From positions 186,001 to 250,000 of the forward strand of contig JAKLIF010000005.1 of NCBI GenBank assembly GCA_022709755.1: 64,000 nt of DNA, in the 5' to 3' direction. Origin of the DNA: Elusimicrobiota bacterium (GTDB taxonomy: Bacteria; Elusimicrobiota; Elusimicrobia; FEN-1173; JAKLIF01). The position numbers were made by a program, and so were the translations under genes. The notes below the pieces were generated by a model that was not told where the DNA came from, searched no databases, and saw only the letters and a list, made by a program, of their open reading frames with translations. Position 1 is the first letter of the stretch. Each line of letters begins with the position of its first letter. Positions 45,591 through 53,859 of the stretch are shown piece by piece.

Positions 45591-46817
45591 ATGCCGGAAT
45601 TCAAATATAAGGCCCGTTCCGCGGGGGGGGCGGCGACGGACGGCGTCATCGAAGCGGTGGACCAGAAGTCCGCTGTCGACCGGTTGCGCTCCCAGAAACT
45701 CATCGTCATGGAGATCAACGAGATCTCCCCGGGGCTCGAAGAGTTCCTCAAGAAGATCAACCCGCTCAAACCCACCGTCTCCTCCAAGGACATCGTGCTG
45801 TTCTCGCGTCAACTCTCCACGCTGGTCTCCGCCGGCGTGCCGCTCGTGCAGGGCCTCACCATCCTCGGAGAACAGGTCGAAAGCCCCGTTTTCAAGACCG
45901 TGGTCAAGAAAGTCCGCGAGGACATCGAGAGCGGTCTCTCCATCGCCGACGCCCTCAAGAAACATCCGGATGCCTTTTCCGAACTGTACGTCTCCATGAT
46001 CAAAGCCGGCGAAGTGGGCGGTATCCTCGACACCATCCTGGAACGTCTGTCGGCCTATCTGGAAGCGGCCGCGGAGTTGAAATCCAAAGTCAAAGGCGCC
46101 ATGATGTATCCCCTGGTGGTCACCAGCATCGCCGGCGCGGTCACGATTTTCCTTCTCGTCGGCGTCATCCCGACGTTCCAAGAGATCTTTTCCGGTTTCG
46201 GCGCGGAACTCCCGCTTCCCACCCGCGTCATCATCGGCGTCTCCGAAGCCCTCCAGAACTATTGGTATTTGTTCGTCGGCATCCCGGTCGCCATCTTCTT
46301 CGCCATCAAGAAATGGATCAAGACGGAAAGCGGCGAAAAGATCTTCGACACGTACACGCTCAAACTCCCGTTGTTCGGCCCCATGCTGAGGAAAGTGGCC
46401 GTCGCCAAGTTCACCCGGACGCTGGGGACCCTGGTGAAATCCGGCGTCCCGATCCTCCAAGCCCTGGAGACCGTCGCCAAAACCTCCGGCAATAAGGTGG
46501 TGGAGCAGGCCCTCATGGACGCCCGGGAATCCATCCGGGAGGGGGAACGAGTGGCCGATCCGCTCCGGAAGTCGGGCGTCTTCCCGGCCATGGTCATCCA
46601 GATGATCTCGGTGGGAGAAGAAACGGGGAACCTGGACACGATGCTCACCAAGATCGCCGATTTCTATGATCAAGAAGTGGACGTGGCCGTGAAAGGGCTG
46701 ACGTCCATGATCGAACCCCTCGTCATGGTCGGCATGGGGATCGTGATCGGCGGCATCGTCATCGCGATGTTCATGCCCATGTTCGCCATGGGGGAATTGG
46801 CCGGAAAACAGGGTTGA
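45591..46817 (+). CDS. pilC: Type IV pilus inner-membrane platform protein PilC
   Basis: Platform on which PilB and PilT act. The 408 residues hold two T2SF (GspF) repeats (~70-195 and ~273-395; FSRQLSTLVSAGVPLVQGL and FTRTLGTLVKSGVPILQAL) and three membrane helices. The Shine-Dalgarno CGGAGGAG lies upstream of ATG 45591. TTGCAG with CACAAT 18 bases later (45525-45554) is a weak promoter candidate. Confidence 0.95.
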   Translation: MPEFKYKARSAGGAATDGVIEAVDQKSAVDRLRSQKLIVMEINEISPGLEEFLKKINPLKPTVSSKDIVLFSRQLSTLVSAGVPLVQGLTILGEQVESPVFKTVVKKVREDIESGLSIADALKKHPDAFSELYVSMIKAGEVGGILDTILERLSAYLEAAAELKSKVKGAMMYPLVVTSIAGAVTIFLLVGVIPTFQEIFSGFGAELPLPTRVIIGVSEALQNYWYLFVGIPVAIFFAIKKWIKTESGEKIFDTYTLKLPLFGPMLRKVAVAKFTRTLGTLVKSGVPILQALETVAKTSGNKVVEQALMDARESIREGERVADPLRKSGVFPAMVIQMISVGEETGNLDTMLTKIADFYDQEVDVAVKGLTSMIEPLVMVGMGIVIGGIVIAMFMPMFAMGELAGKQG

Positions 46818-46842
46818 CATCCGGCCCGGTCTCTGGTAAACT
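46814..46842 (+). promoter_or_regulatory. Promoter of the major pilin gene
   Basis: TTGACA (46814-46819), exactly 17 bases, TAAACT (46837-46842) with an extended -10 TG (TGGTAAACT). The -35 box overlaps the pilC stop. This is one of the best promoters in the window, suitable for a highly expressed pilin. The predicted start is near 46849. Confidence 0.8.
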
Positions 46843-46848
46843 TAAAGG

Positions 46849-47008
46849 TAGGAAACGGCAAGGGACGTATAATCCTTCATCCATCGAATTCCTCCCTTGT
46901 CCGCAAAAATAAGATTACGAACACGCGAGTAACCATCGTCTCTTTCGCATAAAACCGCTTCGGTGCGGTCCGTTTTGTTATGTCTGAAAACAAGGGGGTG
47001 ACACACAC
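46849..47008 (+). promoter_or_regulatory. Long structured leader of pilA, possible RNA switch
   Basis: A 160-base untranslated leader. CAAGGGA (46859-46865) is perfectly complementary to TCCCTTG (46893-46899). That same segment, with the preceding C at 46892, can instead pair over eight bases with CAAGGGGG (46991-46998), which contains the pilA Shine-Dalgarno. A second hairpin, ACCGC-loop-GCGGT (46954-46969), is followed by TTTT. The sequence does not match the cyclic di-GMP (GEMM) consensus that I can recall, so any ligand is unknown. No open reading frame of note lies in it. Confidence 0.5.
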
Positions 47009-47431
47009 ATGAAAAACTCAAAAGGGTTTACGCTCATCGAGTTGATGATCGTGGTTGCGATCATCGGAATCTTGGCGGCTATCGCCATTCCGAAGTTCGC
47101 CGACCTGGTCACCAAATCCAAGGAGAGCGCCGTCAAAGGAAGCCTCGGCTCAGTTCGCAGCGCGGTCAGCATTTATTATTCTGATACCGAAGGTGTTTTC
47201 CCGGCCACGGGCAGCTTAGCCTCGGGTTTGTGCGATGGCTCCAAGTATCTGAAGGAGATGCCTTACATTTCGATTCCCAAACCGGGAAATCACGCGAATG
47301 TAAATTCAGTCTCCTCGGCAGTGACTCCCGATGACCTTGGAAACTGGTATTATCCCAGCCAAACCGAAGGTCACGTCGCAGTCAACTGCTCACACACGGA
47401 CACCAAGTCCTCCGTCTGGAGCACCTGGTAA
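47009..47431 (+). CDS. pilA: Major type IV pilin
   Basis: A 140-residue type IVa pilin with a six-residue leader (MKNSKG), cleavage before F7, Glu at +5 (E11), and a hydrophobic helix (FTLIELMIVVAIIGILAAIAIPKF). The globular part has a C-terminal cysteine pair (GLCDG and VNCSH) that could close the D-loop. Codon use is visibly more AT-rich than in its neighbours, common for highly expressed or exchanged pilins. It has its own promoter and a terminator right after it. The strong Shine-Dalgarno AAGGGGGTG lies eight bases before ATG 47009. Confidence 0.95.
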   Translation: MKNSKGFTLIELMIVVAIIGILAAIAIPKFADLVTKSKESAVKGSLGSVRSAVSIYYSDTEGVFPATGSLASGLCDGSKYLKEMPYISIPKPGNHANVNSVSSAVTPDDLGNWYYPSQTEGHVAVNCSHTDTKSSVWSTW

Positions 47432-47451
47432 GCTTGTGTTCTTCAAAAAAA

Positions 47452-47487
47452 ACAGGGTCCTATTGAACATAGGACCCTGTTTTTTTA
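47452..47487 (+). terminator. Intrinsic terminator after pilA
   Basis: Perfect 12-base stem (ACAGGGTCCTAT at 47452-47463 with its complement at 47469-47480), five-base loop, then TTTTTTT. An A-run before the stem could make it work on the - strand as well. It isolates the pilin transcript; pilD downstream must rely on read-through or a weak promoter. Confidence 0.95.
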
Positions 47488-47508
47488 TTTTCCCTGAAAG
47501 GATCCGCC

Positions 47509-48285
47509 ATGGCTGACATCTTCACATCCCTCCTGTGGGGGATCCTCTCCCTGATGTTCGGCAGTTTCATCAACGTGTGCGTCCATCGGATCCCCCGGGG
47601 AGAATCCATCGTCAGTCCCCGTTCGCGGTGTCCCTACTGCCTGACCCCCATCCGATGGCATGAGAACATCCCCGTCCTGAGCTATCTTTTCCTGCGGGGG
47701 CGGTGTTCCCATTGCCGGCGCCCCATCTCCGCACGATACCCTCTGACGGAACTCTCCACGCTGATCCTCCTCTCGGCCGTCTACATGAAACATTCCCATG
47801 ACTTTCCCTTGTTGGCCGTCAGCGCCGGGGTCACGCTGATCCTGATCACCATCTTCCTCATCGACCTTGAGCACCAGGTCATCCCGGACGTCCTCTCACT
47901 GATCCTCCTCGTTTTGGGATGTCTCTACTCCCCGTGGAACCCGTTCCTGGGGTCCGAGACGGCCGGAAGGTTGATGTCGGCGGGCCTGGGGTTTCTGACG
48001 GGCTCGGGCCTGATGATGTCGGTCGCGTTCGTCGGCAAGAAGATCTGGCGTAAGGAGGCCCTGGGAGGGGGGGACATCAAACTGATGGCGGCCCTGGGCC
48101 CCCTGTTGGGATGGAAAGGCGTGCTCCTCACGTTGGCGGGGGGATCCGTCGTCGGAACGGTCCTCTGTGTCATCCTGCTCTCGCTCCGGAAGATCCATCG
48201 GGAAGACGCCATCCCCTTCGGGCCGTTCCTGACGGTCGCCGCCTGGCTCCTCTGGATGAACCCCCGTTGGTTGTCCGTCTTTTAA
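47509..48285 (+). CDS. pilD: Prepilin peptidase / N-methyltransferase
   Basis: Cleaves the pilin leader and methylates the new N-terminus. The 258-residue membrane protein has the N-terminal domain GSFINVCVHRIPRG with two zinc CxxC pairs (CPYC, CSHC). Both catalytic aspartates are seen: one in FLIDLEHQVIPD and one in the GGGDIKLMAALG motif (GxGD family A24). Shine-Dalgarno GAAAGGA before ATG 47509. Confidence 0.95.
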   Translation: MADIFTSLLWGILSLMFGSFINVCVHRIPRGESIVSPRSRCPYCLTPIRWHENIPVLSYLFLRGRCSHCRRPISARYPLTELSTLILLSAVYMKHSHDFPLLAVSAGVTLILITIFLIDLEHQVIPDVLSLILLVLGCLYSPWNPFLGSETAGRLMSAGLGFLTGSGLMMSVAFVGKKIWRKEALGGGDIKLMAALGPLLGWKGVLLTLAGGSVVGTVLCVILLSLRKIHREDAIPFGPFLTVAAWLLWMNPRWLSVF

Positions 48286-48292
48286 ATATCCC

Positions 48293-48320
48293 TTGACAAA
48301 ACCGTCATTTCCCTTATACT
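48293..48320 (+). promoter_or_regulatory. Promoter P1 between pilD and pilM
   Basis: TTGACA (48293-48298), 16 bases, TATACT (48315-48320). It starts eight bases after the pilD stop. The predicted start is near 48327, directly before the hairpin-terminator at 48341-48387. Confidence 0.75.
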
Positions 48321-48326
48321 TGTTAT

Positions 48327-48388
48327 GCTGTATCCATGAAACGCCGAGCAATGTCTCCCGCGAAGGGGAGGTTGTTCGGCGTTTTTTC
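48327..48388 (+). ncRNA. Candidate short RNA or attenuator ending in an intrinsic terminator
   Basis: From the predicted P1 start, about 14 bases lead into a long hairpin. Bases 48341-48352 pair with 48371-48382, then CTCCC (48355-48359) pairs with GGGAG (48366-48370) around a six-base loop, with a two-base bulge at 48353-48354. TTTTTT (48382-48387) follows. This unit would either give a free RNA of about 60 bases or attenuate transcription into pilM. It also ends the pilD transcript. A tiny frame (ATG 48337, 18 codons) runs through the stem but has no ribosome site. Confidence 0.5.
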
Positions 48389-48417
48389 TTGACGGAAATA
48401 CATCCTTATGATTTAAT
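48389..48417 (+). promoter_or_regulatory. Promoter P2 of pilMNOPQ
   Basis: TTGACG (48389-48394), 17 bases, TTTAAT (48412-48417), placed directly after the T-run of the P1 hairpin. The predicted start near 48424 gives a ~22-base leader with AAGGAG before the pilM ATG. Confidence 0.65.
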
Positions 48418-48445
48418 TAATGGGTTGATTTTTTAAGGAGATTTG

Positions 48446-49582
48446 ATGGCATCGATTGGCGACAAGTTCAAAAAGATAAATATCTCGAAACTAAGGTTCT
48501 TTAAGGCCAAAGACCTGTTGGGCGTCGATCTTGGATCCACCGCGATCAAGATCATCCAGCTCAAGGGGTCACCGGGCCGGTGGTCCCTCGTCCGATGGGC
48601 CTACCTGCCTCTCCCCAACGCCGGCCCCGACGTGGGAGCTCCCGAGAGAAAAACACAGGCCGTCAACCTTCTCAAAGAGTTCGTCATCAAGCAGAAGAAG
48701 AACGCGCCCAAGGCGGCCTCCTTCTCCGTCTCGGGGAATTCCGTCATCGTGCGTTACGTCAAATTCCCGAAGATGGCCAAGGACGACCTGGCCAAGACCA
48801 TCCAATTCGAGGCGGAACCTTACATCCCGTTCTCCATCCCCGAAGTGAACATCGGCTTCCACATCATCGGAGACGTCGTCGACGAGGGACAGAAGAAGAT
48901 GGAGACCATCCTGGTGGCGGCCAAAAAGGACCTCATCGGGAACCGTCTCGACATCATCAAGCAGGGAGGGCTCTCGCCGGTGGTCATCGACGTGGACGCC
49001 TTCTGCATCGAGAACGCCTACGACATCAACCGGGCCGCCAACATGCAGGACACGGTGCTGATGGTCCACATCGGGGCCTCGGTCACCACCATGTCCATCA
49101 TCGAGGGGGGGGTCTCCAAGGTCGTCCGGGACGTCTTCATCGCCGGGAACACGTTGACCAAGGCCATCCAGCGGAATTTCCAATGCGACGCCAAGCAGGC
49201 GGAGGAAAAGAAAGCCAACGCCGCGCTCCTGGTCACTCCGGAAGAACGGGAAAAAGCCATGGCGGAGGAGAACAAGGAAGCCCTGCAGATGTCGACCGTG
49301 ATGCTCCCCGTGGTCAAAGACCTTCTGTCGGAGACCCACCGTTCTCTGGACTTCTATCTTTCCCAGGGAACGGACCGCCAGGTCACGCGCATCCTCCTCT
49401 CCGGCGGCGCCTGCCGGCTGAAGAATCTCGTCAACTATTTCGCTCAAGAACTCCACATGCCCGTCGAGATATTCGATCCTCTGGCCCACGTGGAGGGAGC
49501 CAAAGCGATCCCGCAGGACCTGCGGCCGCTCTTCTCCATCGCGGTCGGATTGGCCACGCGCCGGGACGGAGACAGCGAATGA
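48446..49582 (+). CDS. pilM: Type IV pilus assembly protein PilM
   Basis: Actin-like cytoplasmic protein that binds the PilN tail and links to PilB/PilC. The 378 residues have the FtsA/PilM fold: LLGVDLGSTAIKIIQL (phosphate 1), a SHS2-like insertion, MVHIGASVTTMSII (phosphate 2) and ILLSGGACRLKNL (adenosine motif). ATG 48446 is chosen over TTG 48443 because AAGGAG is five bases upstream. Confidence 0.94.
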   Translation: MASIGDKFKKINISKLRFFKAKDLLGVDLGSTAIKIIQLKGSPGRWSLVRWAYLPLPNAGPDVGAPERKTQAVNLLKEFVIKQKKNAPKAASFSVSGNSVIVRYVKFPKMAKDDLAKTIQFEAEPYIPFSIPEVNIGFHIIGDVVDEGQKKMETILVAAKKDLIGNRLDIIKQGGLSPVVIDVDAFCIENAYDINRAANMQDTVLMVHIGASVTTMSIIEGGVSKVVRDVFIAGNTLTKAIQRNFQCDAKQAEEKKANAALLVTPEEREKAMAEENKEALQMSTVMLPVVKDLLSETHRSLDFYLSQGTDRQVTRILLSGGACRLKNLVNYFAQELHMPVEIFDPLAHVEGAKAIPQDLRPLFSIAVGLATRRDGDSE

Positions 49583-49595
49583 GGACCCCTCTCCC

Positions 49596-50165
49596 GTGAT
49601 CAAGATCAACCTGCTGCCTCCCGAGATCCACGTCGCCGAGGTCCAAAAACAGTTCTCCATCCTGGGAGGAATCGCCGGGGGAATCCTGGCCGTGGTCCTG
49701 CTCGGGTTCTGGGGGATGCGCCACATGCAGACCGTCAAACTCCAGAAGGAACTGACCGTCGCCAACGCGGAGTTGACGAAATACCAGGCCATCGTGGACC
49801 AGGTGAACCAGTTGGAAGCGACCCGCAACCAGTTGCGGGCCCGCTACGACGTCATCCAACAGCTCCTCAAAGGCCGGCTGATCTATCCCAAGTTCTTCGA
49901 GGATTTCATGGCGCAGCTGCCCTCCGAGATCTGGGTCCAGAGCATGCAGACGTCGGGGGATCCGCAGCAGAAGAACCGGTTGAACGTCTCCGTCTCGGCC
50001 CAATCGCTCTCCAGCAACGCCATCGCCGACTGGCTGACGAACCTGCACAAGTGCGCCTATTTCAGCGGTGTGGAACTGGGGACCATCTCCATGCAGGAGA
50101 ACAGCGAAGGGATCCGCACCCTCTCCTTCACCCTGCGCTTCGCCTATCTCCGGGAGGACGCATAA
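49596..50165 (+). CDS. pilN: Type IV pilus assembly protein PilN
   Basis: A 189-residue inner-membrane protein. The cytoplasmic start IKINLLPPEI is the PilM-binding INLLP motif. A membrane helix (~24-45), a coiled-coil (~48-85) and a ferredoxin-like periplasmic domain (IWVQSMQTSGD onward) follow. It begins with GTG 49596. Confidence 0.92.
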   Translation: MIKINLLPPEIHVAEVQKQFSILGGIAGGILAVVLLGFWGMRHMQTVKLQKELTVANAELTKYQAIVDQVNQLEATRNQLRARYDVIQQLLKGRLIYPKFFEDFMAQLPSEIWVQSMQTSGDPQQKNRLNVSVSAQSLSSNAIADWLTNLHKCAYFSGVELGTISMQENSEGIRTLSFTLRFAYLREDA

Positions 50166-50167
50166 CC

Positions 50168-50716
50168 ATGGCACTTTCCAAGCAACAGCAGCAACAAGTG
50201 ATGGCCATCGTCATGTTCGTCGCCGGTTTCGCTTATGTCTATTGGACGTACCTTCTGAAACCGACCAACGAGAAGATCGTCAAGCTCAACGCCGACCTCG
50301 TGAGCGTGCTGGACAAGGTGGAGACGATGAAGAGACAGGCCCTCCGCCTCAAATCCCTGCAGGACGACTACAACAAGCTCCTGCTCGAGGTCGGCGAGAC
50401 GGAGAAGCGCCTCCCCAAACAGAAGAGCCTGGAGGACATCATCCGGATCGTCACCTTCGAGTCGAACAAATACCACATCCGCCTCAACAGCTTCTCTCCC
50501 GGCGGGGAACGGGCCCAGAACTATTACTCCGAGGTGCCGATCTCCCTGAACGTGAAGGGACAATTCCACACCCTGGGACGGTTCATCACGGCCATCGGCC
50601 TGCAGGAGCGGATCATGTCCGCCCTGGGACTGACGATCAGCTACACGCCCGACCAGAAGACCGGCGAGACGATCACCGCGAATTTCATCCTGATGACTTA
50701 CACGTTCAAGGGCTGA
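50168..50716 (+). CDS. pilO: Type IV pilus assembly protein PilO
   Basis: A 182-residue partner of PilN in the alignment complex. It has a short N-terminus with five glutamines, one membrane helix (~11-30), a coiled-coil (~35-85) and a periplasmic ferredoxin-like fold. ATG 50168 is two bases after pilN. Confidence 0.9.
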   Translation: MALSKQQQQQVMAIVMFVAGFAYVYWTYLLKPTNEKIVKLNADLVSVLDKVETMKRQALRLKSLQDDYNKLLLEVGETEKRLPKQKSLEDIIRIVTFESNKYHIRLNSFSPGGERAQNYYSEVPISLNVKGQFHTLGRFITAIGLQERIMSALGLTISYTPDQKTGETITANFILMTYTFKG

Positions 50717-50718
50717 CC

Positions 50719-51180
50719 ATGAAACCGACATCCCTCCATCGATTCCTCGCGGCCGGGTTCCTTCTCGCGGTCCTTTCCGCCGGTGTGTCGGCGGCGGACG
50801 AAAAGCCGGAGTATTCCTATCGCGGCGATCGTTACCGCGATCCCTTCATCCCTCTGACAGGATCGGGGAGCGAGAAGATCTCCTCCGTCATCATCTCCTC
50901 CGGGGGGGAGGAGGAAGCGGCGTTCAAACCGGCCTCCATCGAGTTGAAGGGCATCATCCGCGCCAAGACCGGACGGTGGGCCATCGCCCGGATGAGCGAC
51001 ACCGGGGCCCCCTATCTCGTCCAGGACGGGAAGATCTTCGATTCCAAACGAAAGCCGGTGAAAGGGTACGTCGGCATCGTCAAGGAAAAGAGCCTTGTCA
51101 TCATCGGCCCCAACAATCAGGTGACGGAAGTCAAGCTGAAGAAAGACCAGCAGGAAAACCCGGCGACGCCGAAGCCCTGA
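50719..51180 (+). CDS. pilP: Type IV pilus assembly protein PilP
   Basis: A 153-residue periplasmic protein linking PilNO to the PilQ secretin. It has a signal peptide (~1-25) and the conserved YRDPFIPL motif. Next comes the small beta domain (IELKGIIRAKTGRWAIARM to GYVGIVKEKSLVII). Unlike the Pseudomonas protein it shows no lipobox cysteine, so it is probably soluble or anchored by an uncleaved helix. Confidence 0.88.
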   Translation: MKPTSLHRFLAAGFLLAVLSAGVSAADEKPEYSYRGDRYRDPFIPLTGSGSEKISSVIISSGGEEEAAFKPASIELKGIIRAKTGRWAIARMSDTGAPYLVQDGKIFDSKRKPVKGYVGIVKEKSLVIIGPNNQVTEVKLKKDQQENPATPKP

Positions 51181-51197
51181 GCCCATTTCCCGACGAT

Positions 51198-51254
51198 ATG
51201 AACGATCAGATCAAAACGGTTGCACAACGAACCAAGGAGGCAACATCCCGATGA
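51198..51254 (+). CDS. Possible 18-codon upstream ORF coupled to pilQ
   Basis: ATG 51198 opens an 18-codon frame (MNDQIKTVAQRTKEATSR) whose TGA overlaps the pilQ ATG as ATGA. It contains the pilQ Shine-Dalgarno (AAGGAGG) inside its sequence. It has no ribosome site of its own that I can see, so it may be chance. Confidence 0.2.
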   Translation: MNDQIKTVAQRTKEATSR

Positions 51255-53119
51255 AAAAATGGGGACGGATCATCTTATCTCTCATCATCCTTCTGAACGC
51301 CGGTGATTTCTGTCCGGCCCTAAGCGGCGCGGCGGAGCCGTCGACCGCCCGGAAGGATGTCCCGGCCAAATCGATCTCAAAGCTCAAGAGCGTCTCCTTC
51401 GACGGCGGCCGATTGGTCGCCCACCTGGACCAGCCGGCGGACTACAAGGTGTTCTCCCTGTCCAAACCCCCTCGGATCGTCATCGAGATCCCGAACTCGC
51501 TTCACGTTTCCGATCCCTACGAGGCTTCCATCGACGATCCCGTCGTCAAGCGGATACGGACCTCTCAGTTCCAGACGAAACCCGACAAGATATCCCGGAT
51601 CGTGGTGGATGTCAGCCAATCGGTGTCCCACGAGGCCTATCTGGAGGGATCGGACATCATCGTCAAATTCGATACGACCGCCGCCTCCAAGCCGACCCCG
51701 GCGGAGACCGCCCAAAAACCGGAGCCGCTGGTGACCCCGGCCCACAAGACCGCCCTTCCTCTCCCGAAGAACGCGGAATCGATCACCGGAGAGACCTCCG
51801 GAAAAACGGTGGCGGCCGCCACCCCGTCGGACACTCCCAAGAAACTGCGTTCGAAAAACCTCTTGGCCGCGCTGCCCAAACACCCCGTCACGCTCGACTT
51901 CGACGACGCCGACATCCGGGACGTCCTCCGCGTCTTGGCCGAGATGTGCGAGATCAACATCATCTACGGACCCGAGATCCGCGGCGTCATGACCATCCAC
52001 CTGGACCAGGTCCCGTTCCACGAGGCGTTCAACACCATCCTCTCCATGCACGGATTGGTCGTTCAACAGATGGGGGAGAACATCCTGCGGATCATGACCC
52101 CCGAGAGCCTCACTGAAGACAGGTCCAAGGCGATCACGGCTTTCAAAACGTTCACCCTCAACTACGCCACGGCCGAGGAAATGCGACAGCACCTGGATTC
52201 GATCCGGGTCTCTCCGACGGGGAAGGTCACGACCGACTCCAAGACGAACACGATCATCATCACGGACACCCCCGAAGGGCTGGTGGCCGCCGAACGCCTC
52301 ATCGCCGACCTCGACCAGAAACCCCAGCAGGTCATGATCGAAGCCAAGATGGTCGAGATCACCCTCACCGATTCCATGGAACTGGGCATCCAGTGGGAAT
52401 ACGCCGGCCTCAAGAACACCGCCAACGGCACGCAGACGATCGGACAGCGGGACGTCGCCGTCGGCACACCCCAGGTCCCCGGGGGAGAAGCGGGGTTCGT
52501 GCAAGGAGGGAACGTCGTACAGGCCTTCACCGCCAACCAACGCGGAACGGGCGTCGCACTCCCCGGACCGACCCAGGCCGCCATCACCTTCGGGTTCATC
52601 AACAACACGGACCTGCTCACGGCGACCCTCGGAGCCCTGGCCACGAAGGGGAAGACCAAGGTCCTCTCATCTCCCAAGATCATCACCTTGAACAACCAAG
52701 AGGCCAAGATCCAAGTCGGATCCAAGATCCCGTTCTCCATCACGAGCGTGGCGGCCACCGGTGTGGCCACCCAATCGTTCCAGTTCGTGGAGTCGGGCAT
52801 CATCCTCGTGGTGAAACCCACCGTCAGCGCGGACAACAGGATCCGGGTGAAACTGAAACCGGAGGTCAACATCCCCGGAGCCACTTCCGCCGCGGGGACC
52901 ACGATCAACACGCGGAATGCCGAGACCGAAGTGCTCATCCGAGACGGAGAGACGCTGGTCATCGGCGGACTGATCGACGAACAGATCCGGGAGAGCGCCT
53001 CCAAAGTGCCCCTCCTGGGAGACATCCCCGTCCTCGGGATCTTCTTCCGCAACACGTCGGACAACAAATCAAGGACCGAACTCCTCATCTTCGTCACGCC
53101 GCGCATCATCCGTGACTGA
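51251..53119 (+). CDS. pilQ: Type IV pilus secretin PilQ
   Basis: Outer-membrane pore for the pilus. The 622-residue protein has a signal peptide (~1-28), an AMIN domain (~35-125; SVSFDGGRLVAHLDQPADYKV), a Pro/Thr/Lys-rich linker (~130-200), and an STN-type N0 domain (~205-265; VTLDFDDADIRDVLRVLAEM). A NolW-like N1 domain and the secretin core (~430-622) follow, ending VPLLGDIPVLGIFFRN and TELLIFVTPRII. AAGGAGG precedes ATG 51251. Confidence 0.95.
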   Translation: MKKWGRIILSLIILLNAGDFCPALSGAAEPSTARKDVPAKSISKLKSVSFDGGRLVAHLDQPADYKVFSLSKPPRIVIEIPNSLHVSDPYEASIDDPVVKRIRTSQFQTKPDKISRIVVDVSQSVSHEAYLEGSDIIVKFDTTAASKPTPAETAQKPEPLVTPAHKTALPLPKNAESITGETSGKTVAAATPSDTPKKLRSKNLLAALPKHPVTLDFDDADIRDVLRVLAEMCEINIIYGPEIRGVMTIHLDQVPFHEAFNTILSMHGLVVQQMGENILRIMTPESLTEDRSKAITAFKTFTLNYATAEEMRQHLDSIRVSPTGKVTTDSKTNTIIITDTPEGLVAAERLIADLDQKPQQVMIEAKMVEITLTDSMELGIQWEYAGLKNTANGTQTIGQRDVAVGTPQVPGGEAGFVQGGNVVQAFTANQRGTGVALPGPTQAAITFGFINNTDLLTATLGALATKGKTKVLSSPKIITLNNQEAKIQVGSKIPFSITSVAATGVATQSFQFVESGIILVVKPTVSADNRIRVKLKPEVNIPGATSAAGTTINTRNAETEVLIRDGETLVIGGLIDEQIRESASKVPLLGDIPVLGIFFRNTSDNKSRTELLIFVTPRIIRD

Positions 53120-53186
53120 TCGAGGTCCGCGCCGAGAGGGCTCTCCCGGGTCTCCACGACCCCGACCGTAGCCCCGGTGGATCGTC

Positions 53187-53843
53187 GTGACAGAATCGCC
53201 CTCGAATCCAGATCCTCAAGTCGCCCATCAACACTACAACAACGCTGAACGCGACCGGAAGAACCGCCTCTGGGAATCCGCCATCTCGCACTACAACAGC
53301 GCCCTCCGCCTGTTCCCGAACAACCCCGAAAGCCATCTCGGCATCGGAAAATCCTACGAGGGATTGAATTCCGGACGCGAGGGGGAAGCCTATCTGACGA
53401 TGGCCCTCGACCATTACCGGGTCTCCCTGACCCACAAGAGCGACCTCACGGAGGCGCACGACGCCTACATCACGCTGATGATCCGGATGGGGCGTTCCGA
53501 CGAACTGATCCGGGAATATCAGGCCCGATCCAAGGAACATCCGGAACAGCTCATATTCCAGACTTGCCTCAAGAAGATCCGCACGCTCCTCCTGCTGAGC
53601 CTCGAGCCGTCCTCTTCCTCCTCCGCTCCGAACCCGCACAAGATGACCCGGGTGGTCCTCAACGCGTTCGTCCCCATCACCAGCCTCCTCTGTCTGCTGA
53701 TCTCGTTCGCCCTCAAGATGAATGGCGGATCGATCGTGCAGAGCAAGTTCTCCTCCGTGCTCCTGAAAGCGTCCGGGTTCCTCTTCGCCGTCTTCGTCGT
53801 CTACAAGGTGATCGTCGGACTGCAGCGCAAATCGACCCGTTGA
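53187..53843 (+). CDS. TPR-like membrane protein of unknown function
   Basis: A 218-residue protein. The first ~135 residues are helical with two or three TPR-like repeats (AISHYNSALRLFPNNPESHLGIGKSYE; LTEAHDAYITLMIRMG). Two C-terminal membrane helices (~153-172 and ~192-212) suggest a tail-anchored hairpin in the inner membrane. It starts with GTG 53187 in the 67 bases after pilQ and is likely part of the pil operon. Function unknown; a pilus assembly accessory is plausible by position. Confidence 0.7.
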   Translation: MTESPSNPDPQVAHQHYNNAERDRKNRLWESAISHYNSALRLFPNNPESHLGIGKSYEGLNSGREGEAYLTMALDHYRVSLTHKSDLTEAHDAYITLMIRMGRSDELIREYQARSKEHPEQLIFQTCLKKIRTLLLLSLEPSSSSSAPNPHKMTRVVLNAFVPITSLLCLLISFALKMNGGSIVQSKFSSVLLKASGFLFAVFVVYKVIVGLQRKSTR

Positions 53844-53859
53844 CCATGCCGCCGCGCCG

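Noticed and set aside
46849-46920. Cyclic di-GMP class I riboswitch before pilA
   Set aside because: I looked for the GEMM core (tetraloop/receptor and the GGGACGCAAAGC-like junction). Only short scattered matches exist, so I report a structured leader without a class.
48337-48393. 18-codon peptide through the P1 hairpin
   Set aside because: No Shine-Dalgarno, lies entirely in the terminator stem; best seen as a by-product of the hairpin sequence.
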